Below, one piece after another: positions 35,601-43,200 of a stretch of 64,000 nucleotides of DNA. The translations under genes were made by a program, and so were the position numbers. Where the stretch lies: positions 234,745 to 298,744 of the forward strand of contig NZ_JAATEJ010000007.1 of assembly GCF_012034175.1 (NCBI RefSeq). The letters run 5' to 3'. The notes under the pieces are model-generated. The model did no database searches and was not told the origin of the DNA. It saw nothing but the letters and a program-made list of their open reading frames with translations. This stretch comes from Actinacidiphila epipremni (GTDB lineage: Bacteria > Actinomycetota > Actinomycetes > Streptomycetales > Streptomycetaceae). Each line of letters begins with the position of its first letter. The stretch's first letter is position 1.

Positions 35601-35980
35601 GACGTGCCGTTGTCGCTGAGCTGGATCTGGAAGGCCGTGGCGTAGGCCGCCTCCCAGTGCAGGTCCACCCGGCTGACCGGCTGGCTGGAGCCGAGGTCGA
35701 CCTGGATCCACTGCGGGTCGCCGAAGGCGCTGGACCAGCGCGTGCCGTCGTTGCCGTCCACCGCCGCCGAGGCGGGGGTCCCGGCGTTCTCGGTGGAGGA
35801 GGCGGTCGCCGGCTTGCCCTGCGAGAGCAGGACCGGGTCGGCGGCGTGCGCCAGCCGGGGCGCGGCCACCAGCGCCAGCGCCATCACCAGCACAAAACCG
35901 ACGACGGCGGCCAACCGGGCCTGCGCCACGGTCAGCCGCCTTCTGAGGTGGGGGGGAGTGCTGTACAGGGTGTGCAGCAT
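32642..35980 (-). CDS. Secreted GH3 beta-glycosidase with two discoidin domains
   Basis: A 1112-residue exported enzyme. Signal peptide up to about residue 46 (LAHA-AD), two F5/8 type C (discoidin/CBM32-like) domains at about 50-175 and 190-320 joined by Gly-Thr linkers, then a two-domain GH3 enzyme (about 345-940) with the nucleophile D582 in GFVTSDWGGAHS and DGPSGVGDGFGG near the active site, an Fn3-like domain and a C-terminal putative Ig-like domain (AKVSSGGAVTFTATGLPAGL) of about 80 residues. GH3 enzymes take single sugars from the ends of beta-glucans or other beta-glycosides. It follows the GH16 endo-glucanase gene on the same strand, so the pair may degrade beta-1,3-glucan from inside and ends. 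A ribosome site AGAGAGG precedes the ATG. Confidence 0.92.
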   Translation of the reverse strand: MLHTLYSTPPHLRRRLTVAQARLAAVVGFVLVMALALVAAPRLAHAADPVLLSQGKPATASSTENAGTPASAAVDGNDGTRWSSAFGDPQWIQVDLGSSQPVSRVDLHWEAAYATAFQIQLSDNGTSWSNVYSTTTATGGNQSLTVSGTGRYVRVNGTKRATQYGYSLWEFQVYGGSGGGGTGGTTGGGGTTPGACGNSGAATGRPATASSTQDDGTFPASAAFDGNTGTRWSSAASDPQWIQVDLGSSQDICGVTLNWETAYGKAYQIQTSDNGSTWANAYSTTAGNGGVETHDFTAHARYVRIYGTQRATQWGYSLWEVQVLSPGGGQTEPPGGGTGGDGGNGVCPWVGSTAPVADRVAQVLSHMTQAQKLTMLHGNGQAYPYIGNTDAIPSLCIPAMGYHDGPSGVGDGFGGVTQLPAAVSSAATWDTGLQKQYGTVAGAEFAGKGADVALGPTMNIVRDPRWGRAFETYSEDPYLSAQMATASIQGIQSQGVMAQAKHVAVYNQETNRNGPADNAIVDQRTLHEIYLPAFQAAVSKGASASVMCAYSTVNGVYACQNADLLKKGLYQEAGFNGFVTSDWGGAHSTVDAANNGMTVEMPGGYFYADFLAQAVANGSVSQATLDTMVTRVLTQMFAFGEFEKHKSGNRDSVVTSAAHQTTARQVAEQGTVLLKNSGNVLPLSGANATSIAVIGPDGGAGVRSVGGGSATSTSSGTIAPIDAIKKRAGTSASVTYNDGTDVGAAVNAARAASVAIVCVGYGENEGTDQANIDLPGNQNSLVQQVAAANPNTVVVLNTGSAVTMPWLGQVKGVVEEWYAGQEVGNSLAALLFGDVNPSGKLPVTFPASLGDVPAHTAAQWPGQGNVQYSEGLKVGYRWYDAQNITPLFPFGFGLSYTSFSFSWLQVGGLDGNGNATVSATVTNTGSRAGAEIAQLYVGDPASTGEPARQLKGFQRVDLQPGASAKVTFTVTAHDLAYWNTASSSWTTAAGAYQISVGDSSRNLPLTGTLNVATAMTARTVDAATTASASVAVVNPQGMSGPSGKAVSLPVAAKVSSGGAVTFTATGLPAGLSIAKDGLISGTPTAKGTSTVSVTASDGRGAADTATFVWTVT

Positions 35981-36034
35981 GGTCGGAAGCCTCTCTCGCG
36001 CGGCCCTGAGGGGCCGTCGGAGCTGTGTGGGGGG

Positions 36035-36076
36035 CGGCCGTCCGGACCCCGCGCTGCGGCGGGGCCCGGACGGCCG
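36035..36076 (-). terminator. Hairpin between the GH16 and GH3 genes
   Basis: Arms 36035-36052 and 36059-36076 pair along 18 bases with one mismatch around a 6-base loop, 35 bases after the GH16 stop on the minus strand. The GH3 gene may therefore also have its own promoter or be expressed at a lower level. Confidence 0.7.
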
Positions 36077-36110
36077 GCGGTCATGCGGTCATGCGGTCAC
36101 TGCCGTGCGG

Positions 36111-38291
36111 TCACTGCGAGACGCGGACGTAGTCCACGAGCATCCGCTGCGGGAAGACCGTGCTGGCGTCGGGCGCGCCCGGCCAGTCACCGCCCACCGC
36201 GTTGTTGAGGATGATGTAGAACGGGTGGTCGTAGACCCACGGGCCGCGGGTGGACTCCACCGTGGCCTTGTCGGCGGTGAAGAAGGCGTGGCCGTCCACC
36301 GAGAAGGTCATGTGGCTGGAGTCCCAGTCCACGGCGTAGGTGTGGAAGTCGTTCGCGAAGTCCGCGCCCGCGATCTGGTACGGCTGGCCGTAGCCGTTGC
36401 CGCCGTTGTAGGCGGGGGCGTGCAGCGTGGAGTAGACGGAGTCGGGGACCTTGCCGACGTGCTCCATGATGTCGATCTCACCGGAGTTGGGCCACGGGGT
36501 GCCGGTCTTGAAGTTCGAGCCCAGCATCCAGAACGCCGGCCACAGGCCCTGTGTGCCGGAGACCTTGATCCGCGCCTCCACGTGCCCGTAGGTGAAGTTG
36601 AAGTGGTCCGAGGTGTTGATCCGGCCCGAGGTGTACTGGTGGCCCTGGACGTTCTCCTTCCTGGCCTCGATCACGAGGTTGCCGTTGCCGTCCATCGTGG
36701 TGTTGTCACCGTTGGTGTAGTACTCCAGCTCGCCGTTCTGGCCGCCGCCGGTGTCCTGCGTCCACTTGCTGGTGTCCGGCTTGGTGCCGGCCGCGCCGTT
36801 GAACTCGTCGCTCCACACCAGGTGCTCGGGGTTGCCGGGGTTCGGCGGCAGCGCCGGCGGGGGAGTGGGGTTGCCGCCGGTGCCGTAGACGTCGAAGGTC
36901 CACAGCGAGTAGCCGTAGCCGTTGCTGCGCGCGGTGCCGTACATCCGCACGTAGCGGCCGTTGCCGTCGACGTTCAGGGTCTCCTTGAAGCCCTTGCCGG
37001 TCGTGGTGGAGTAGATCGGCGTCCAGTTGCTGCCGTCCGCGGACGTCTGGATCTGGTACGCGGTCGCGTAGGCCGGGTCCCACTGCAGCACGACCTGGGT
37101 GATGTGCGCGGTCGCGCCGAGGTCCACCTGGATCCAGCCCGGGTCCACCCAGCCGTTGACGTCACTGGTCGCCCAGCGGGTCGCCGGGTCCTCGTCGAAC
37201 GCCTTGGCGGGGTTGCAGGCCGGGCAGTTGCCGTCGTCCTGGAACGTCGAGGCGGTCGCGGGCTTGTTGTACGACAGCAGCGTCGCGTTGCCGGGCGGCG
37301 GGGGGGTGCCGCCGGTCGAACCGCCGTTGGTGCCGCCGCCGTTGGCCCCGCCGTTGCTGCCGGTGCCGCCGGTGAAGACCTGGAACTCCCACAGCGAGTA
37401 GCCGTACTGCGTGGCGCGCTGGGTGCCGTACATCCGCACGTAGCGGCCGGTGCCGGTCAGGGTGATCAGCTCGGTCGCACCGGGGCCGGTGGTGGTGGAG
37501 TAGGCGGTCGTCCAGTTGCTGCCGTCGGCCGACACCTGGATCTGGTACGCCTTGGCGTAGGCGGTCTCCCAGTTCAGCTGCACCCCGCAGATGTTCTGCG
37601 AGGAGCCGAGGTCGACCTGGATCCACTGCGGGTCGGAGGCCGCCGACGACCAGCGGGTCCCGTTGTTGCCGTCCACCGCCGAGGAGGCGGGGGTGCCGGC
37701 GTTCTCGGTCGAGGAGGCCGTCGCCGTCTTGTTCAGCGCCGCGTTGGTGGTGCCGCACGCGTTGTTGCCGGTGCCGGAGGTGCCGTAGACCTGGAACTCC
37801 CACAGCGACACGCCCCACTGGGTGGCGCGCTGCGTCGTGTAGATCCGGACATAGCGCCCGGAACCGTTTACGGCGAGGTTCTGCGTTCCGCCGGGCCCGG
37901 TCGTGGTGGAGTAGACCGACGTCCAGTTCGAGCCGTCGGCCGAGGTCTGGATCTGGTAGGCCTTGGCGTAGGCGGTCTCCCAGTTCAGCGTCACCTGGGA
38001 GAGGGTCGCGGTGGCGCCGAGGTCGACCTGGAGCCACTGCGGGTCGGAGGCCGCCGACGACCAGCGGGTGCCGGTGTTGCCGTCGACCGCGGCGGAGGCC
38101 GGGGTGCCGGCGTTCTCGGTGGAGGAGGCGGTCGCGGTCTTGCCCTGCGACAGCAGCGTGCCCGCCGCCTTGGCCGGGCTCTGGGTCGCCACGAGCGCGA
38201 AGGCCGCGAGCACGGCGGCGGCGAACGCGAGGACGAGGGTGCGGGGGGTGCGTCTGGTCAGTCGGGACACAGGTGGGGGGTTGCCTGTCAC
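36111..38291 (-). CDS. Secreted GH16 endo-1,3-beta-glucanase with three discoidin domains
   Basis: A 726-residue exported enzyme. A signal peptide ends near AKA-AG (residue 43), three F5/8 type C domains lie at about 45-170, 178-312 and 335-475, and the GH16 domain spans about 488-726. The catalytic motif is GEIDIMEHVG with nucleophile E605, D607 and acid-base E610; WSDEFNG and YTSGRINT are further laminarinase signatures. It should cut laminarin-like beta-1,3-glucan, a main part of fungal walls. The GTG start follows GGAG at good distance. Its promoter (TTGACG, 17 bases, TAATCA) and a 12-bp palindrome just downstream indicate LacI-type repression, perhaps lifted by glucan breakdown products. 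Confidence 0.93.
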   Translation of the reverse strand: MTGNPPPVSRLTRRTPRTLVLAFAAAVLAAFALVATQSPAKAAGTLLSQGKTATASSTENAGTPASAAVDGNTGTRWSSAASDPQWLQVDLGATATLSQVTLNWETAYAKAYQIQTSADGSNWTSVYSTTTGPGGTQNLAVNGSGRYVRIYTTQRATQWGVSLWEFQVYGTSGTGNNACGTTNAALNKTATASSTENAGTPASSAVDGNNGTRWSSAASDPQWIQVDLGSSQNICGVQLNWETAYAKAYQIQVSADGSNWTTAYSTTTGPGATELITLTGTGRYVRMYGTQRATQYGYSLWEFQVFTGGTGSNGGANGGGTNGGSTGGTPPPPGNATLLSYNKPATASTFQDDGNCPACNPAKAFDEDPATRWATSDVNGWVDPGWIQVDLGATAHITQVVLQWDPAYATAYQIQTSADGSNWTPIYSTTTGKGFKETLNVDGNGRYVRMYGTARSNGYGYSLWTFDVYGTGGNPTPPPALPPNPGNPEHLVWSDEFNGAAGTKPDTSKWTQDTGGGQNGELEYYTNGDNTTMDGNGNLVIEARKENVQGHQYTSGRINTSDHFNFTYGHVEARIKVSGTQGLWPAFWMLGSNFKTGTPWPNSGEIDIMEHVGKVPDSVYSTLHAPAYNGGNGYGQPYQIAGADFANDFHTYAVDWDSSHMTFSVDGHAFFTADKATVESTRGPWVYDHPFYIILNNAVGGDWPGAPDASTVFPQRMLVDYVRVSQ

Positions 38292-38311
38292 GGCGTCTCC
38301 TGGGTGCGAGT

Positions 38312-38323
38312 GAGAGCGCTCTC
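38312..38323 (-). promoter_or_regulatory. CebR-like LacI-family operator in the GH16 leader
   Basis: GAGAGCGCTCTC is a perfect palindrome, close to the known CebR box TGGGAGCGCTCCCA of streptomycete cellulose and beta-glucan control. It lies directly after the predicted transcription start of the GH16 gene, where a repressor would block transcription. No matching regulator gene is in the window; the LacI gene at 7.4-8.4 kb has a different presumed site. Confidence 0.7.
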
Positions 38324-38335
38324 TGATGGCAGCGA

Positions 38336-38364
38336 TGATTACGGCGCTGTTGCTGACCCGTCAA
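38336..38364 (-). promoter_or_regulatory. Promoter of the GH16 gene
   Basis: On the minus strand TTGACG (38359-38364) and TAATCA (38336-38341) are exactly 17 bases apart. Transcription would begin near 38329, six bases before the palindromic operator. Confidence 0.65.
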
Positions 38365-38583
38365 GAAAGTGAACGAGATTGGTACGGCTGTTTCAGCCCG
38401 CCGTCGGCTGTCGTCGATATTCGAACGGTCCGTGAACTCCTTGCCCGTATAGACGACTTATGCGGCTTGTCGCTGAGTGCAAGATCTTGACACGGTGTCG
38501 GCGCCCGCGCGGCCGGTGGCGCCGGGGGTGTGAACCGGCCATTTGCGGACGCGCCGCGCCGCGGCGGCGCACCGCCCCGACCC

Positions 38584-38589
38584 TAGGCT
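38584..38589 (+). promoter_or_regulatory. -10 box of the FUSC-type gene
   Basis: TAGGCT fits the TAGNNT -10 pattern of streptomycetes and lies about 45 bases before the start codon. No clear -35 box is seen. Confidence 0.4.
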
Positions 38590-38634
38590 GAGCCGGGCCA
38601 GTGAGATCGCCAGGAGAGCGGGAAGGACCATGGG

Positions 38635-39885
38635 ATGCCCGCGATGCCCGACGTACCAGAACCTGTGGTCAAGCTCGTCCGCTGGAGCGCGGAGCCGGTG
38701 GCCGCGCAGATCCTGCGGTCCACCACGGCGGCCGTCATCTCCTATGTGGTCGCCGTCTGGCTGCTGCCGAACCCGGCGCCGCTGACCGCCCCGCTCACCG
38801 CGCTGCTGGTGGTGCAGGTGACGCTCTACTCCACCCTCACCACCGGCGTCAGCCGGGTCAACGCCGTCGTCGCCGGCGTGCTCATCGCGATCGGCTTCAG
38901 CTGGCTGGTGGGGCTGAGCTGGTGGAGCCTGGGGCTGATCATCCTGACGTCGCTGCTGATCGGGCGGTTCGTGCGGGCCGGCGAGTTCGAGATCGAGGTG
39001 GCGATCTCGGCGATGCTGGTGCTGGGCGTCACCCGGGTGGCGAACACCGCGTGGGACCGGGTGTGGGAGACGCTGATCGGCGCCGTCGTCGGGCTGCTGT
39101 TCAACCTGCTGGCCCCGCCGGTGTGGGTGCAGACCGCCGGTGACTCGATCGAGTCCATGGCGCACCGGATGGGCCGGCTCTTCCGGGACATCGGCGGCCA
39201 GGTCGCCGGCCACCTGCCGGTCGAGCGGGCCGCCGCCCGGCTGCACGAGGCGCGCCGGGTCGACCACGACATCGCCGAGGTGGACGTCTCGCTGCGGCAG
39301 GCCGAGGACAGCCTGCGGTGGAACCCCCGGGTGCGCGAGGGAGCGCTCTCCCGGATCGTGCTGCGCACGGGCCTGGACACCCTGGAGATCTGCGCGGTGG
39401 TGCTGCGGGTGCTCTCCCGCACCCTCACCGACCTGGCCAAGCACCGGATGGACGAGCATCTGTTCCCCGACGAGGTGTCGGCGGAGCTGGAGCGGCTGAT
39501 GGACCATATCGCCTATGCCATCGAGAGCTTCGCGGTGCTGATCACCAGTCAGGTCTCGGCCAACGCCGAAGCGGCCGAGGACCGGCTGGGGCAAGCGCTC
39601 TCCGACAGCGCCGAGAGCCGGGACAAGATCGCCGACATGCTGCTGGCCAACGTCCAGGAGCATCCCCGGCAGTGGCAGCTGCACGGCGCGCTGCTGGCCG
39701 AGGTGGACCGGATCCTCGACGAGCTGGGGTTGGAGAAGCGCTCGGAGCGGCTGGTGGAGGAGCTGGACCGGATCGGCGGCGAGCTGAGCGAGCGGCATCC
39801 GCGGCTGGCGATGATCCGCCGCCGGATGGGGGACAGCGGCCTCTTCCGCCGCTCGCAGGCCGCGGTCCGCGACGTCTTCAGGTAG
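38635..39885 (+). CDS. FUSC family/aromatic acid exporter-like membrane protein
   Basis: A 416-residue protein. The first 165 residues contain about six hydrophobic segments (AAVISYVVAVWLLP, LTALLVVQVTLYSTLTTG, VVAGVLIAIGFSWLVGL), and the rest is a long soluble, mostly helical, charged region with coiled-coil character (ERAAARLHEARRVDHDIAEV). This is the layout of half-size FUSC/ArAE proteins, inner membrane transporters proposed to export aromatic acids or other small molecules; the streptomycete members have no known substrate. The ATG has GGAAGGA nearby. It lies alone between glycanase genes, and a strong inverted repeat follows it. Confidence 0.82.
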   Translation: MPAMPDVPEPVVKLVRWSAEPVAAQILRSTTAAVISYVVAVWLLPNPAPLTAPLTALLVVQVTLYSTLTTGVSRVNAVVAGVLIAIGFSWLVGLSWWSLGLIILTSLLIGRFVRAGEFEIEVAISAMLVLGVTRVANTAWDRVWETLIGAVVGLLFNLLAPPVWVQTAGDSIESMAHRMGRLFRDIGGQVAGHLPVERAAARLHEARRVDHDIAEVDVSLRQAEDSLRWNPRVREGALSRIVLRTGLDTLEICAVVLRVLSRTLTDLAKHRMDEHLFPDEVSAELERLMDHIAYAIESFAVLITSQVSANAEAAEDRLGQALSDSAESRDKIADMLLANVQEHPRQWQLHGALLAEVDRILDELGLEKRSERLVEELDRIGGELSERHPRLAMIRRRMGDSGLFRRSQAAVRDVFR

Positions 39886-39933
39886 CCTGCCCGGCCGCCC
39901 CGCACCGGCTGCGGCACGGCTGTACGGCGGCTG

Positions 39934-39957
39934 TGCGGGAAAGCGCTTGCCCGCACC
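39934..39957 (+). promoter_or_regulatory. 24-base inverted repeat with LacI-type core (operator or terminator)
   Basis: GTGCGGGAAAGC and GCTTGCCCGCAC pair with one mismatch and no loop. The core GGAAAGCGCTTGCC resembles LacI-family operators that control glycanase genes in streptomycetes. It lies 49 bases after the FUSC stop, so it may also end that transcript, and about 280 bases before the GH87 start. Confidence 0.55.
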
Positions 39958-40236
39958 TCCCGGCGCACCCGTCCCTGCGCCCCCGGGGTGCCGGGCGGCC
40001 GGCGCGCCCCGACGTGCCCCCTCCGTGCAGGAATCGTTGCCTTCCCAGGCGTAGACGCCGCCGTAGCCCGTCTGTAACACTCTGCCAACACGTACGCAAA
40101 TTATGAGCAGATCAGCGATGGAACTGCATGGGATGAGCGCAACTTCACTTGCTGATCCCGCACGTTTCGAATAGCTCTTCTATGGCTCGGCTCTTCTCGA
40201 CAACCCCCTGATCCCCCACACACACAGAGGGACTTC
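39958..40236 (+). other. Upstream region of the GH87 gene
   Basis: The stretch before the GH87 gene has less GC-rich parts (40065-40105 and 40160-40200) that may hold the promoter, and a direct repeat GCTCTTCT at about 40172 and 40190. GAGGG lies at a normal ribosome-site distance from the ATG. No gene is seen. Confidence 0.4.
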
Positions 40237-43200
40237 ATGAGAACGAAGCGCTCGATACCACGGTTGCTGGCGGGGGTGGTCTCCGGCAGCCTGCTGCTGC
40301 TCGGCGGCACGGCCCTGCCCGCCGTCGCCGCCGGGGCCCACGACCTCGCGGCCGGCAAGGCGGCGCAGGCAAGCAGCGCCAGCGGCCGGAACACCGCCGA
40401 CCGGCTCAGCGACGGCGACCAGGGCACGTACTGGCAAAGCGGCGCCGTCAGCGCCGCCAAGCCGCAGTGGGCCCAGGTCAACCTGGGCGCCAGCACCCTG
40501 GTGGACAGGGTGCAGCTGAAGGTGCCGGCCTCCTGGAAGGCCCGCACCGAGACCCTGTCGCTGCAGGCCAGCGACGACGGCACGCTGTTCTCCACGATCG
40601 TCGGCTCGAAGGCGTATACCTTCTCGCCCGACAAGGGCAACACCGTCACCGTCGACTTCCCGGCCACGACGGCGCGTTACGTGCGCGCCGAGGTCTCCGG
40701 CAACTCCGCCGCCGACGCGGCGCAGCTGTCGGAGATCACCGTGCAGGCCGCCGCGGCCGGTGCCAACCTCGCCGCCGGCAAGCCCACCGCCGAGTCCGGC
40801 CACGCCGACGTCTACGGCTCGGGCAACGCGGTCGACGGCAACGCCAACACCTACTGGGAGAGCACCAACAACGCCTTCCCGCAGTGGCTGCGCGTCGACC
40901 TCGGCTCCGCGGTGCCGGTCAACACCGTCACCCTGAAGCTGCCGCCGGCCACCGCGTGGCAGACCCGCACCCAGACGCTGGCCGTGCAGGGCAGCACCAA
41001 CGGCACGACCTTCACCGACCTGGTGGCCTCCAAGGGCTACACGTTCAACCCGGCCACCGGCAACACGGTCACCATCACCTTCAACACCGCCACCACCCGG
41101 TACGTCCGGCTGAACATCACCGGCAACACCGGCTGGCCGGCCGGCCAGGTCTCGGAGTTCGAGGTCTACGGCCCCGCCACCGGTGACGTCACCGCCCCGT
41201 CGGCGCCGTCGAACCTGGCGTACACCCAGCCCGCGTCCGGCCAGGTCAAGCTGACCTGGAACGCCGCGACCGACGACACCGGCGTGACCGCCTACGACGT
41301 CTACGCCAACGGCCAGCTGCGCACCTCGGTCGCCGGCAACGTGCTGACCTACACCGACAGCCAGCCCGACACCGCGACCGTGTCGTACTACGTCAAGGCG
41401 CGCGACGCGGCCGGCAACCAGTCGGCGAGCAGCAACACCGTCACCCGCACCGGCACCTCCGGCGACACCCAGCCGCCGAGCGCCCCGTCGAACCTGGCGT
41501 TCACCCAGCCCGGCTCCGGCCAGATCAAGCTGACCTGGAGCGCCGCGAGCGACAACACCGCGGTCACCGGCTACGAGGTCTTCGCCAACGGGACCAAGAT
41601 CGCCACCACCGGCGGCAGCACCCTCACCTACACCGACAACCAGCCCGACAGCGCCACCGTCTCGTACTTCGTACGGGCGATCGACGCGGCCGGCAACGAG
41701 TCGGCCAACAGCAACACGGTGACCCGCACCGGCACCACCCCGCCCACCGGCGGCACCAACCAGGCGGTCGGCAAGCCGATCACCGCGTCCTCCACGGTGC
41801 AGAACTTCGTCGCGACCAACGCCAACGACGACAGCGTCACCACCTACTGGGAGGGCACCGGCACCAGCACGCTGACCGTGCAGCTCGGCGCCAACGTCGA
41901 CACCAGCTCGGTCGTGGTCAAGCTCAACCCGGACCCGGCGTGGGGCCCGCGCACCCAGACCATCGAGGTCCAGGGCCGCGAGCAGAGCGCGAGCGGCTTC
42001 ACCCAGCTGGTGGCGCCCAAGAGCTACTCCTTCAGCCCGTCCAGCGGCGGCAACACCGTCACCATCCCGGTGACCGCCCGGGTCGCGGACGTCCGGCTGG
42101 TCTTCAGCGCCAACTCCGGTGCCGGCGGCGGCCAGGCCGCGGAGTTCCAGGTCATCGGCACGCCGGGACCGAACCCCGACCTGACCGTGACCGGCCTGAC
42201 CGCGTCGCCCGCGGCCCCGGTGGAGACCGACCCGATCACCCTCAACGCGACGGTGAAGAACATCGGCACCAACGCCTCGCCGGCCAGCAACGTCAACTTC
42301 TACCTCGGCACCGCCAAGGTCGGCACCGCCAACGTCGGCGCGCTCGCCGCGGGCGCCAGCACCACCGTCCAGGCGGCGATCGGCGCCAGGGACGCCGGCA
42401 GCTACCAGCTGACGGCCAAGGTGGACGAGGCGAACACGGTCGTCGAGCAGAACGACACCAACAACTCCTACACCAACCCCACCGCCCTGGTCGTCAAGCC
42501 GGTCGACACCTCCGACCTGCTGGCCTCCCCGGTGGCGTGGTCGCCGGGCAACCCGTCGGCGGGCAACAACGTCACCTTCTCGGTCGCCATCAAGAACCAG
42601 GGCACCGTCGCGGCGGCCTCCGGCGCGCACAACGTGACCCTCACCGTCGCCGACGCCTCCAGCGGCAGCGTGGTGAAGACCCTCACCGGCTCCTACAACG
42701 GCGCGATCGCCGCCGGCGCCACCACCGCACCGGTCAACCTGGGCAGCTGGACGGCCGCCAACGGCAAGTACACGGTCAAGACCGTGATCGCCGCGGACGC
42801 CAACGAGCTGTCGATCAAGCAGGCCAACAACACCAGCACGCAGTCCCTCTTCGTCGGCCGCGGCGCCAACATGCCGTACGACGTCTACGAGGCCGAGGAC
42901 GGCGTCACCGGCGGCGGCGCGACAGTCCTCGGGCCGAACCGCACCATCGGCGACCCGGCCGGTGAGGCGTCCGGCCGCAAGGCGGTGCACCTGGGCGGCA
43001 ACGGCCAGTACGTCGAGTGGACGACCCGCAACCCCACCAACACGCTGGTCACCCGCTTCAACATCCCCGACGGCACCGACTCCACGACGCTCAACGTCTA
43101 CGTGGACGGCACCTTCCTCAAGACCATCACGCTGACCTCGAAGTTCGAGTGGCTGTACGGCGACGAGGCGAGCCCGAACAACTCGCCCGGCTCCGGCTCC

